From G11 sp947167445 (GTDB taxonomy: Bacteria > Bacillota > Clostridia > Lachnospirales > Lachnospiraceae): a stretch of DNA of 64,000 nucleotides. The notes beneath the pieces are model-generated. The model was given only the letters and a program-made list of their open reading frames with translations, did no database searches and had not been told where the DNA came from. The position numbers were made by a program, and so were the translations under genes. Below are positions 40,108 through 47,922 of the stretch, in pieces (within the stretch, counting starts at the first letter, position 1; every line of letters starts with the position of its first letter). The stretch covers positions 1-64,000 of the forward strand of contig CAMVID010000013.1 in the NCBI GenBank assembly GCA_947167445.1, in the 5' to 3' direction.

Positions 40108-40405
40108 GTACCGGTCATGTGGCAGGTTTCCCGGCTCGCGCATCAACACGTCCCATCTGCCTTCCCAAGGCTTCGCCTCAGTGACTCCGATCTTTCTATC
40201 GGACGGATGGATCCGCTCCTCGCTTACGGTGACGAGTTCGCACAGGTTTCACACCTGTTTCCCTTTTAACCCTTGTGGATATACAGAATGGGCCGACGTG
40301 CAGTTTGGGGACAGTCCCCGATTTGCACGTCCCTCGGATGTGCAGATCGGGGACTGTCCCCAAACTGCACATCGGCCCATTCTGGATACCCCGCAGGCAC
40401 CATAT
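40108..40405 (-). promoter_or_regulatory. Cobalamin riboswitch aptamer
   Basis: On the minus strand the aptamer begins with TGGTGCC (40396-40402). Then come GGGTTAAAAGGGAAACAGG and GTGAAACCTGTGCG, CGTCACCGTAAGCG, AGTCACTGAGGCG, CTTGGGAAGGCAG and the B12 box GCGAGCCGGGAAACCTGCC (near 40121-40139). All conserved segments of the AdoCbl riboswitch are present in order. The peripheral stem between GGTGCC and TTAAAAGGG is hugely extended by a 45-bp helix (40284-40384) whose tip is a GTGCA palindromic repeat. Confidence 0.93.
40298..40370. repeat. GTGCA palindromic repeat inside the riboswitch
   Basis: Two inverted units with the core GGGGACAGTCCCCGAT are separated by an 11-base loop. They extend the riboswitch stem CAGAATGGGCCGA/TCGGCCCATTCTG so that 40284-40328 pairs with 40340-40384 almost perfectly. 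Confidence 0.92.
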
Positions 40406-40429
40406 ACCTTTCTATATGAAATCGTTAGC

Positions 40430-40458
40430 ATTGTAACATAAAGGACGGGCTTGCACAA
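40430..40458 (-). promoter_or_regulatory. Predicted promoter of the cobalamin operon
   Basis: On the minus strand TTGTGC (40453-40458) and TACAAT (40430-40435) have a 17-base spacer, about 30 bases before the aptamer. The -35 box lies within the terminator hairpin of the upstream lipoprotein gene. Confidence 0.5.
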
Positions 40459-40474
40459 GTGTGCAAGCCCGTCC
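40443..40474 (-). terminator. Terminator hairpin after the lipoprotein gene
   Basis: GGACGGGCTTGCAC and GTGCAAGCCCGTCC form a perfect 14-bp stem with a 4-nt loop. On the minus strand only TTTATGTT follows, a weak U-tract. Confidence 0.65.
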
Positions 40475-40495
40475 GTGGCACAGTTATTTGGGGGA

Positions 40496-40526
40496 GTACA
40501 AATTCGGGGCGGACCCGAAATTGCAC
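40496..40526. repeat. Degenerate GTGCA palindromic repeat
   Basis: The outer GTACAAATTCGGGGC and GGACCCGAAATTGCAC resemble a repeat unit with several changes. It begins four bases after the TAA of the lipoprotein gene on the minus strand. Confidence 0.7.
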
Positions 40527-40530
40527 CTGG

Positions 40531-41316
40531 TTAACCATTGTATTCTGCAAAAGGAATATACTTCTGTTTATCGTATGTATAAGCTGCTATAGCCTGGCGA
40601 GCTTCTTCCTCGCTTACTTCCTTGGCATCATCGGCCCAGGCTTCAGTATCAGAGGAGAACCATCCCCAATCGGTCTGGGCTTCATCCCTGTAGCCGGTGA
40701 AGTAGGACTCTCTTACCTTAAGTTCCTTACCGTCAAAATCATAGTAAGTATAACATGAGTAAGCAGCTCCGCCTGATCCCTCATTGGCGATAGCGCCGTT
40801 TTCACAGATATAGTATCTGTTTCTGGCCCAGCCGTCAACCACCTGGGTCATCTTTCCGTCTACCATGGTGAAAACATCATAAACGATGCCGTCCCAGACA
40901 TCATCCTCGGCAACCTCTTTAAGGTTCATTCCGAAAATCAGCTCATCAATGCCATCACCGTTTAAATCCTTGATAATATATCCGGGAATGTCATTGTCGC
41001 CAATCATCATGTACACATCTGCAAGAGCAAAACCGTTCATCACAGGTTCCTCAAGGCCCTTCTCCAAGCCTGCCTTCATATCGCCGATCATCTTGTAGTA
41101 ATCGGCATAGGCTTCTTCCGGTGCCCCATTATCTGTGTTTGCATTCTCTGATTCCGGAATCTCGGCTTCAGGTGCAAGCTCTGTGGGTCTTGCCTCGGCC
41201 GCAGGAGTTTCTGCAATGGCAGGTTCCTCTGCAGGCTTCGCCTCGGCTTTATTTATGCCGCAGGCTGTAAGTGAAAGTGCCGCTAAGAGCACTACGGGTA
41301 AAAATCTTTTCTTCAT
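40531..41316 (-). CDS. Hypothetical secreted lipoprotein
   Basis: The 261-aa protein has a lipoprotein signal (LPVVLLAALSLTACG), a Pro/Glu/Ala-rich linker to about residue 60, and a globular part. That part includes IIKDLNGDGIDELIFGMN, an EF-hand- or FG-GAP-like calcium loop, and three or four aromatic-rich strands. GGAGGGAG precedes ATG 41316. I do not recognise a named family; the D-x-N-x-D-x-x-D-E pattern suggests calcium binding. Its promoter carries the same tandem motif as the next lipoprotein gene, so they are probably co-regulated. Confidence 0.8.
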   Translation of the reverse strand: MKKRFLPVVLLAALSLTACGINKAEAKPAEEPAIAETPAAEARPTELAPEAEIPESENANTDNGAPEEAYADYYKMIGDMKAGLEKGLEEPVMNGFALADVYMMIGDNDIPGYIIKDLNGDGIDELIFGMNLKEVAEDDVWDGIVYDVFTMVDGKMTQVVDGWARNRYYICENGAIANEGSGGAAYSCYTYYDFDGKELKVRESYFTGYRDEAQTDWGWFSSDTEAWADDAKEVSEEEARQAIAAYTYDKQKYIPFAEYNG

Positions 41317-41338
41317 ATTTACTCCCTCCATGTCAGCC

Positions 41339-41396
41339 ATTATAGCACCCTAAACCAAAAGATATATGGGAGGATTTTTTTAAGATTTTATTAATC
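41339..41396 (-). promoter_or_regulatory. Promoter with 11-bp tandem repeat motif (lipoprotein gene 1)
   Basis: On the minus strand TTAATAAAATC and TTAAAAAAATC follow each other with an 11-base period (41372-41396), 27 bases before TATAAT (41339-41344). The -10 box is of the extended TGC-TATAAT kind, and no -35 box is obvious, as expected for an activator-dependent promoter. Confidence 0.6.
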
Positions 41397-41414
41397 CCTA
41401 TTATATTAATCCTT

Positions 41415-42530
41415 CTAAGCGTCGTAGTGGAATTCTTTTTCTTCGCCTTCAACGCTATAATACAATATCTTATTGTCTCTGTCCAAGGACTCGAACTCGC
41501 CGCCGTGAAGTTCAGAATATCTGTCATCCTTAGCAGAGAAATCCACATTAAGGTTCTCGTGATCGTAATAGTACATTATGGGATCCATCTGGTCACCGAA
41601 ATCAAGTTCCCTGTCAGCTTCAGTCATCATAAAGAAGGTCAAATCAGGGTTTCCGTTCTCATTAAGTCCCCATGTAGGATCAACGAAATATCCGACTCCG
41701 TCCAAGGTTACATAGCTCCATGCATGACCTTCGCCAACATGGCCTTCATATTTCATGGATTCCACACCACACTGCAACAGCAGGTAACTGTAAACTGCGC
41801 TAAGATCGTCGCAAATGCCGGTTTTATCATTAAATGTTCTGTAGGTTCCGTAGGTTCCCCTGGGGATATCGAACATTTTCTCCAGATCGTTGTCTTCGTA
41901 TTCCTGCCAGTCGTAGGTGTAATTGTCCACCATGTACTCGTAAAGAGCGATGCACTTCTCGAAATCGGTGTAGGTTTTGTCTACGTTCTCACGAAGGATG
42001 TCCTCCACCATCTTCTCAAAATCTGCCTGTTTCTGAAGGAATTCCTCCTTGGGGATGTCGTAGGTAAAATGCCCCACTCCGTCGGAATATCCGTCAAGGA
42101 AGTCCCCTGAAATGGTAAATCTTGCCACAGGAAAAAGATCATCCAAGGGGCCGCCGCTAAAGCACCACTCATACACATCGCGGTTGGCGCATTTAAAACT
42201 GTCTTCTCCGGCTCTTAAAGCATCAACAAGGTTAAGAAAAGCCTCCATTTCCTCTTCTCCGTATGCATCACGGAGTTTCCGGGGATAAGCATGGGGATTA
42301 AATTTGTAATAGAGGTCGTCCTCCGGCTCTTCTGTGACTGCCACTGTTACATCCGGGGCCTCAGTCTCCGTATCGGTTGCCTCGTTTACATCCTCAACAA
42401 TTGCCACAGCAGACCCTTCATCTACCTTGGCTTCCTCACCAGGTTGTTTGTTGCCGCAGGCGGTCAACAATACGCTGCATACTAAAACAGCCAAAATCGT
42501 TTTCTTTTTCATAAAAAAACACCCTTTCAT
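41415..42530 (-). CDS. Transglutaminase-like domain lipoprotein
   Basis: The 371-aa protein has a lipoprotein signal (ILAVLVCSVLLTACG) and an acidic Thr/Glu linker. A transglutaminase-like protease fold holds the triad Cys in NDKTGICDDLSAVYSYLL, His in GEGHAWSYVTLDG and Asp in YFVDPTWGLNENG. It probably acts on the cell surface; the substrate is unknown. Two ATGs are possible: 42530 has GGAG at a good distance and is used, and 42512 would give a more typical MKKK start. A palindromic repeat lies in its leader between promoter and ribosome binding site. Confidence 0.85.
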   Translation of the reverse strand: MKGCFFMKKKTILAVLVCSVLLTACGNKQPGEEAKVDEGSAVAIVEDVNEATDTETEAPDVTVAVTEEPEDDLYYKFNPHAYPRKLRDAYGEEEMEAFLNLVDALRAGEDSFKCANRDVYEWCFSGGPLDDLFPVARFTISGDFLDGYSDGVGHFTYDIPKEEFLQKQADFEKMVEDILRENVDKTYTDFEKCIALYEYMVDNYTYDWQEYEDNDLEKMFDIPRGTYGTYRTFNDKTGICDDLSAVYSYLLLQCGVESMKYEGHVGEGHAWSYVTLDGVGYFVDPTWGLNENGNPDLTFFMMTEADRELDFGDQMDPIMYYYDHENLNVDFSAKDDRYSELHGGEFESLDRDNKILYYSVEGEEKEFHYDA

Positions 42531-42550
42531 TATTTACTCCTCGTCCTTAT

Positions 42551-42612
42551 GTGCAATTTGGGGACAGGCCCAACTTGCACGGTGCAGGTTGGGGACAGGC
42601 CCCAACTTGCAC
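42551..42612. repeat. GTGCA palindromic repeat in the leader of the transglutaminase gene (two units)
   Basis: Two units are joined by GG. The copy lies between the predicted -10 box at 42629-42634 and the ribosome binding site, so it would be transcribed as a hairpin pair in the 5' leader. Confidence 0.9.
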
Positions 42613-42628
42613 CTCTCAAGACATGCCT

Positions 42629-42686
42629 ATTATAAAGATAAAAAAAGTAAAATAATGATAGGGTTTTCTTTAAGATTTCTTTAATC
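42629..42686 (-). promoter_or_regulatory. Promoter with 11-bp tandem repeat motif (lipoprotein gene 2)
   Basis: On the minus strand TTAAAGAAATC and TTAAAGAAAAC are direct repeats with an 11-base period (42662-42686). They lie exactly 27 bases before TATAAT (42629-42634), the same geometry as at 41339-41396. The motif starts at the stop codon of the upstream DegV gene. Confidence 0.6.
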
Positions 42687-43531
42687 TATTTATTTTTGGC
42701 AAAAAAGGTTACCAGCACCGCTCCGGGGCCTGCGTGAGTGCCCACCGCAGTTCCTATCTGCACAATCTCGATCTCCCCGGGGGCCGCGTTTACAAGGTTT
42801 GCGTTGTCCTCCATGTACTCAAGAAGCTTGCTCTTATCCGTTCCGGAATAGCCCGTTGCGTAAGGCATGGTAAAATCGATTCCCCCTACTTCCCTGACTT
42901 TCTGGTCAAGAAATACGTGGCTTTGCTTGCTTCCTCTGGCCTTGCCGATGGAAATCAGCTTTCCGTCCTCCAGGGTAAGAATGGGCTTTATGTTAAGAAG
43001 TCCACCTGCAATGGCTACGGTCTTGGAAATTCTGCCTCCCTTGTGAAGATACTTAAGGGTATCAACTGAGGCAAAAACCGCAATGCGCTTCTTCTCTTTC
43101 TCAAGGATATCAACTATCTCTGCTCTTGATTTGCCCTCATCAATCAGCTGCTTGCAGCGAACCACCAAAAGCTTCAGGGGTGCAGTAACAAGACCGGTCT
43201 CAATGACGGATATATTGTCGAACTCATCCGCCGCAGTAACAGCGCTCTGGTAAGTTCCCGAAAGTCCTGCAGAAATAGGAAGAACAATGGCTTCATCTCC
43301 CGCTTCCTTAACCTTCTCGTATTCATCAATAAAAATCTGTGGGGGAATTAAACTGGTAGAGGGCATCACCTCGGATGTCTCCAGTTTCTCAAAGAATTCG
43401 TTTTTAGTAAGGTCAATTCCATCCCTGTAAGTGACCCCTTCAATAGTCACATTCATGGGAATGACGGTAACCCCTTCAAGTTCATTCTGCTCGATATCCG
43501 ACGCAGAATCCGTGATAATCCTTATACTCAT
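42686..43531 (-). CDS. DegV family fatty acid-binding protein
   Basis: The 281-aa protein has the classic DegV start IRIITDSASDIEQ. MPSTSLIPPQIFIDEYEKV, LPISAGLSGTYQSAV, KYLHKGGRISKTVAI and a C-terminal GTAVGTHAGPGAVLVTFF follow. It should present a fatty acid for the FakA kinase. ATG 43531 is preceded by AGGAG at a longer than usual distance. The frame is open upstream through a repeat, and that part is rejected. It is the second of two adjacent DegV genes. Confidence 0.9.
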   Translation of the reverse strand: MSIRIITDSASDIEQNELEGVTVIPMNVTIEGVTYRDGIDLTKNEFFEKLETSEVMPSTSLIPPQIFIDEYEKVKEAGDEAIVLPISAGLSGTYQSAVTAADEFDNISVIETGLVTAPLKLLVVRCKQLIDEGKSRAEIVDILEKEKKRIAVFASVDTLKYLHKGGRISKTVAIAGGLLNIKPILTLEDGKLISIGKARGSKQSHVFLDQKVREVGGIDFTMPYATGYSGTDKSKLLEYMEDNANLVNAAPGEIEIVQIGTAVGTHAGPGAVLVTFFAKNK

Positions 43532-43572
43532 TGTTTGCTTCTCTCCTCTTGGCCTTTGCCGAAAAGACCGAT

Positions 43573-43645
43573 GTGCAGTTTGGGGACAGGCCCCGATCTG
43601 CACGCCCTTCGGATGTGCAAATCGGGGCCTGTCCCCAAATTGCAC
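43573..43645. repeat. GTGCA palindromic repeat between the two DegV genes (two units)
   Basis: On the minus strand it starts one base after the TAA of the first DegV gene (TAA-T-GTGCA). It has two inverted units with a short spacer like the copies at 8881 and 40298. Confidence 0.9.
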
Positions 43646-43646
43646 A

Positions 43647-44513
43647 TTATTTCAGTTTATGGGATAGTGCAATTGCAAAGGCCCCGGGCCCAATGTGACA
43701 TCCAACGGAAAGTGAAAGAGGAGCCGCATACACCTTATCAATCCAGGGGAATGCTTCCTTCACTTCTTCCTCAAACCCTGCTATGGCATCCTCGCTTCCT
43801 GTATAAGCAAGGTCGATGTCCACCTCATGGGCTTCCATTCCTCCAAATCTGTTCTCAATGTCCTTGATTGCAGACTTAATCATAATCTTTCTTGCCTGAG
43901 CGATGGTTCTTACTGTGGCAAAAGCGTCTAATTTCTCACCTTGAATCTGAAGGACCGGCTTAATCTTAAGGAGCGTGCCGATAGCCGCAGCTGCGGGAGT
44001 GATTCGTCCGCCTCTCTTAAGGTAGGTCAAAGTATCAAGGGTAATATATATGCTGGCATCAAGGCCTGTTCTCTCTAAGATTTCACGGATTTCAGCCGCA
44101 TTCTTGCCTTCCTCTGCCAGGCGCAATGCATCAAGGCATGAACGGCGAAGAGTAACTGAAATTCTCTGGTTATCAACAACCTCAACCTTCCCATCGTAAT
44201 CCAATGAGAGGGCTCTGGCGCTGGAGCAGCTGCCGGAAAGGCCGCTTGACATGGGAATATAAACAATCTGATCATATTCCTTAAGAAGCTCATCCCACTT
44301 CTTGCCCACGTACTCAAGGCTGGGCTGGGAAGTGCTGATGGCAGTCTTCTCATCTATTCTTTCATAGAACTCCTCCTGGGTCATGTTGACCTCCTCGAAG
44401 AATTCCTGATCTTCTATATAAAAAGGCATGGGAATAACATATAAGCCAAGTTCCTTGGCTTCCTTAGGAGTTATTCCGCTGTTTGAGTCCGTAAGGACTG
44501 CTATCTTGCTCAT
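43647..44513 (-). CDS. DegV family fatty acid-binding protein
   Basis: The 288-aa protein has KIAVLTDSNSGITPKEAKE, AISTSQPSLEYVGKKWDEL, IPMSSGLSGSCSSARAL, TYLKRGGRITPAAAAIG and SVGCHIGPGAFAIALS, all DegV motifs. AAAGGG lies six bases before ATG 44513. It differs clearly from its neighbour, so the pair is an old duplication, perhaps with different fatty acid preferences. Confidence 0.9.
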   Translation of the reverse strand: MSKIAVLTDSNSGITPKEAKELGLYVIPMPFYIEDQEFFEEVNMTQEEFYERIDEKTAISTSQPSLEYVGKKWDELLKEYDQIVYIPMSSGLSGSCSSARALSLDYDGKVEVVDNQRISVTLRRSCLDALRLAEEGKNAAEIREILERTGLDASIYITLDTLTYLKRGGRITPAAAAIGTLLKIKPVLQIQGEKLDAFATVRTIAQARKIMIKSAIKDIENRFGGMEAHEVDIDLAYTGSEDAIAGFEEEVKEAFPWIDKVYAAPLSLSVGCHIGPGAFAIALSHKLK

Positions 44514-44556
44514 AATAATCCCTTTCTCATGTACCATGAAAAATCACACTTCTATA

Positions 44557-44585
44557 ATCATGCCTTAAATAAAAGAAAGTGTCAA
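44557..44585 (-). promoter_or_regulatory. Predicted promoter of the DegV pair
   Basis: On the minus strand TTGACA (44580-44585) and CATGAT (44557-44562) have a 17-base spacer. The -35 box is perfect and the -10 box is weak. Confidence 0.45.
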
Positions 44586-44621
44586 CCTGTGCTTTATTAA
44601 GAATGAATAAAGATTTAAGGC

Positions 44622-44651
44622 AAAAAAAATCCCTCCGAAGCCGGAGGGATT
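44622..44651 (-). terminator. Terminator of the fucose/alpha-galactosidase transcript
   Basis: On the minus strand a 9-bp stem, ATCCCTCCG with CGGAGGGAT (44629-44650), is followed by TTTTTTTG. Confidence 0.85.
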
Positions 44652-44661
44652 GAAGAATCGG

Positions 44662-44985
44662 TTAATTGCCAATCTGTACCTTGCCTTCAAGAAAATCTCT
44701 TAGTTTTCCATCCACCTTGGTCTCTTTTCCGTTAATCAGAATCTCAAATGGCTTCTCATTGTTTGCATTTAAAGCCGAGCGGTTAGCCGCCAGCATATAA
44801 GCATACTCATCCGCCTGTGAATGAGATTCAAAATAAGCACATCTGTTGCCCATTGTTTTGTCGGATGTAATCCAGTATTCCTCCACCAAAACAATGCTGG
44901 GATACAACTGGTTAATCTTCATGAACTTCTCCATGTTATCCTGACGAACAAGTTTGTATTCCTTATTTAATGTAGATAATTCCAT
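44662..44985 (-). CDS. Hypothetical protein, 107 aa
   Basis: This is a small soluble protein starting MELSTLNKEYKLVRQDN with VEEYWITSDKTMGNRCAYF in the middle and KVDGKLRDFLEGKVQ at the end. GGAGGG lies about ten bases before ATG 44985. It follows the alpha-galactosidase gene by 63 bases and precedes a strong terminator, so it is probably the last gene of that transcript. I do not recognise the family. Confidence 0.65.
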   Translation of the reverse strand: MELSTLNKEYKLVRQDNMEKFMKINQLYPSIVLVEEYWITSDKTMGNRCAYFESHSQADEYAYMLAANRSALNANNEKPFEILINGKETKVDGKLRDFLEGKVQIGN

Positions 44986-45048
44986 ATTTATATAACCCTC
45001 CATATTGCTATTGGATCTAACCCACTACAATTATACAACCACTGAGGA

Positions 45049-46863
45049 TTACTGACAAGAAATCAAATATGCGCAGGCGGAGAAGTCGCCGTCAAGGGCT
45101 CCAAAGCTTGCGATAGCCTTTGTGGGAAGTTCCAAGGCTGCCTCGTCCCCTTTAAACTTATGAATTACCACAAGTTTTCTACCCTCATACTCTCTCTCCA
45201 CTATCTGGTGGCCCACAGGGGCGTTATAGCTTGTGGCTGTGCACTCGATTCGTGTAGTCTTTCCGTACTTTATAATATCTGCCGCCTTCCTGTAGAAGGT
45301 CATGGCTTCATCCACAACAGCCATCTGCTCATTGGTAAAATCATAGATATCTCCGCTCAGGCACATCCTTCCCAGGAAGGTAGCCGCAAGAGAATAATGA
45401 AGCCTGTTAACGTCATCTCCTGCTCTGAGCACCGACCAGATCTGGCTTTGGCAGGGTGGCATGATTCTGTGAACATTGGCAGCAATAATCGGAATTGCCA
45501 CTGTCTCATGGGCATCCGAAAAGCTGGCCTGGCTGGCAAGTTCAAGCATTGAATAAACAAGCCTGTGGCCGCCGCTTGAGCATATTTCTATAACGATACC
45601 GGGAATCTCTTCCCTGATTCGTCTTATGAAATTTCTTGTGGCTTCAACTTTTCTGTACAAAGCTTCACCTAAGCTGTCGCCGCCATCGCATCCAACACCT
45701 ATGGTGTCATTGTAGTCAATCTTTATGTATCCGAATCCCCCATCCTTTAAGGTTCCGATAACATCTTTAGCAAGATGTTCCAAAACCAGAGGATTCTCCA
45801 TATCAAGAAATCTTCGATCCCCTACCGTCAGAGGATATCCGTCCTTCTTTAACAGTAAATCCGTCTTATCATAATATTTGCAGTGAGGTCCTATGGTTTC
45901 CATTTCAAACCAGAGTCCCGGAATCATACCTTTGGATCTGATATAATCCGCAGCTCCCTTAAGGCCCTCAGGGAATCTGTCAGCGTTAACCTCCCAGTTT
46001 CCCACACTTTCAACCCAGTCATCCGGAAGGCCATACCATCCCGCGTCTATAACAAGGTACTTGATTTCTTTGCCGGCTAGTTTGTCTGCCAGACGCTTTA
46101 TATTTGCGGCATCAGGATTTCCCCAGCTGGTGCAATATTCATTGAAAATAATGCCCATGTCGCTATCTACGGGAGAAATATCAAGATGCCAGGCCTTAAC
46201 AAGCCTGTCGCACACCTCTTCAAGGGAATTCCCCCGGGCTATCAAAGCATCAGGAGTAACAAACCTTTCTCCCGGCGCCACCTTTTTCATCCACCCGCCA
46301 AAATCTCTGTCAGCTATGCCTCCGGTAATCTCAAGCTCTGTAGTTTCTCTGCAGATTAACTCCATTTGCCAGGAAGCTGCATTTCCCATAAGAATTCCTG
46401 TAAACTCCCCGGTTTCGGAATTTTCAACTGCAAGAAACGGAAAGAACTTCCTCACAGGCATGGAGCCCACAGTGCCGAATTTCTCACATCTTACTCCGTG
46501 ACCGCTCCAGGATTTCTCCAGATGCAAATCCTCTATTGTTTCCACTCTAAGTTTTCCTTCTGCGCTCCAGAAGGATTGAAGTCTGTAGATTCTGTGGGTT
46601 TTTACCCCCTTAAGAGCAAAGGAGGAGAGAAGTTCCAAAGTCACCTCGGAATCTGAGTTATTCTGAAATTCAGTATGGACCCTCGTGGCCTCCGTATCGG
46701 CCTCGGAAACCACATAGATTACATGGCCCAGGCCGTCCTCAAAGCTCCCGTCGCCACTTTCTTTAAACCTTCTTACGCTGTCGCTTCCCGCCATGGTCAG
46801 TCCATTTGAGAAGCCACCGCAGTAGCCGTCACCCAAAAACTTTACTTCAAATCCAAACTCCAT
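45049..46863 (-). CDS. Alpha-galactosidase, GH36 type
   Basis: The 604-aa protein lacks a signal peptide. Its TIM barrel shows YLVIDAGWYGLPDDW, GLWFEMETIGPHCKYY, the nucleophile region GYIKIDYNDTIG (Asp) and the acid/base region QASFSDAHETVAIP (Asp). These are motifs of clan D alpha-galactosidases. It would release galactose from raffinose-type or host alpha-galactosides in the cytoplasm. GGAGG precedes ATG 46863. Some GH36 relatives act as alpha-N-acetylgalactosaminidase, so the exact sugar is open. It follows the AEC carrier gene across a repeat. Confidence 0.85.
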   Translation of the reverse strand: MEFGFEVKFLGDGYCGGFSNGLTMAGSDSVRRFKESGDGSFEDGLGHVIYVVSEADTEATRVHTEFQNNSDSEVTLELLSSFALKGVKTHRIYRLQSFWSAEGKLRVETIEDLHLEKSWSGHGVRCEKFGTVGSMPVRKFFPFLAVENSETGEFTGILMGNAASWQMELICRETTELEITGGIADRDFGGWMKKVAPGERFVTPDALIARGNSLEEVCDRLVKAWHLDISPVDSDMGIIFNEYCTSWGNPDAANIKRLADKLAGKEIKYLVIDAGWYGLPDDWVESVGNWEVNADRFPEGLKGAADYIRSKGMIPGLWFEMETIGPHCKYYDKTDLLLKKDGYPLTVGDRRFLDMENPLVLEHLAKDVIGTLKDGGFGYIKIDYNDTIGVGCDGGDSLGEALYRKVEATRNFIRRIREEIPGIVIEICSSGGHRLVYSMLELASQASFSDAHETVAIPIIAANVHRIMPPCQSQIWSVLRAGDDVNRLHYSLAATFLGRMCLSGDIYDFTNEQMAVVDEAMTFYRKAADIIKYGKTTRIECTATSYNAPVGHQIVEREYEGRKLVVIHKFKGDEAALELPTKAIASFGALDGDFSACAYLISCQ

Positions 46864-46878
46864 ATATACCTCCATTAT

Positions 46879-46970
46879 GTGCAATTTGGGCCTGTCCCCA
46901 AGTTGCACCGTGCAGTTTGGGCCTGTCCCCATTTTGCACCGTGCAGGTTGGGGACAGGCCCCAATTGCAC
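46879..46970. repeat. GTGCA palindromic repeat, three tandem units
   Basis: Three units, joined by CG or similar pairs, form the longest copy in the window. On the minus strand it starts one base after the TGA of the AEC gene (TGA-T-GTGCA) and ends shortly before the alpha-galactosidase ribosome binding site. Confidence 0.92.
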
Positions 46971-46971
46971 A

Positions 46972-47922
46972 TCAGCAGAACTTCATGATGATCGGGATTG
47001 TCAACACAGCCGCCAGCGTGGTAAGAATAATCCCTGCGGATATTGTGTCGTCCCTGACCCCAAGCTGCTTGGCCATCATAAGGGGAAGATTGGCGGAGGG
47101 CATGGCCAAAAGCACCGCCACCGTCTTAATAATCAGTTCATTCCCTATGAAGGGCTTCAATATCATTATAATAAGAATCGGCACCAGAATCTGCCTCAAA
47201 ATCACAAATATATAAAGTCTCCACCGGCCGAAAACCTCCCTTGGAACCATCTTCGCCACAGACACTCCAAGCACTGCCATGGAAAGGAAGGTGGTGCAGC
47301 TTCCAACGTGGGAAAGAACCGCCCCCACAGCCTCAGGCACCTTTAAATTCATAATATAAACAACAATGGTCACAATTCCCATAACCGTACCGGAATTGAT
47401 CGCCTTTCTTAGCCCAAAACCGCGGGAGTCCAACGTGCTCACGGAAGTCCCGGCTCCCGAAGCAGCCACTTTTCTAAGTACCCCCGCCCCATATGTATAG
47501 GCAATCAAATTAAAAACAATACCGCATATGGACACGAATATCAAAGAACTCGTGCCCAAAACTGCGGCACAGAAAGGGATTCCGATGAATCCCACATTAT
47601 TGAAGGTGGCCAGCATCCTGTAAGAATATCTGTCCTCCTTCGGCACACCGATTAAGGCAGGAAGCACAAGTCCCACCATAATCAGAACCCCATATACAAA
47701 TGCAAAGCAGGCAAAAGCCACCCCAATCTCCTCTATACCCACCTTGCTCTCATCCTTCAAGGCGGCGCACAAAAGAGTTATGGGGTTTGTTATGTTAACC
47801 ACTATCCACGAAAGCTGCTTCGATGTTTCATCCGACAGATGCCCTCTTTTATATAGGAAGAAACCCACCATAATAAGAGCAAAAATAATAAGCATCTGCT
47901 CCACAACAATCAGATTTCCCAT
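46972..47922 (-). CDS. AEC family transporter
   Basis: The 316-aa membrane protein has about ten hydrophobic segments in two halves. Typical AEC features are LSWIVVNITNPITLLCA, MLATFNNVGFIGIPFCAAVLG and LLAMPSANLPLMMAKQLG. The family exports or exchanges organic acids and auxin-like compounds. In a fucose locus, efflux of a fermentation product such as lactaldehyde-derived acids or propanediol is conceivable but not shown. ATG 47922 overlaps the fucA stop by one base (TGATG). Confidence 0.85.
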   Translation of the reverse strand: MGNLIVVEQMLIIFALIMVGFFLYKRGHLSDETSKQLSWIVVNITNPITLLCAALKDESKVGIEEIGVAFACFAFVYGVLIMVGLVLPALIGVPKEDRYSYRMLATFNNVGFIGIPFCAAVLGTSSLIFVSICGIVFNLIAYTYGAGVLRKVAASGAGTSVSTLDSRGFGLRKAINSGTVMGIVTIVVYIMNLKVPEAVGAVLSHVGSCTTFLSMAVLGVSVAKMVPREVFGRWRLYIFVILRQILVPILIIMILKPFIGNELIIKTVAVLLAMPSANLPLMMAKQLGVRDDTISAGIILTTLAAVLTIPIIMKFC

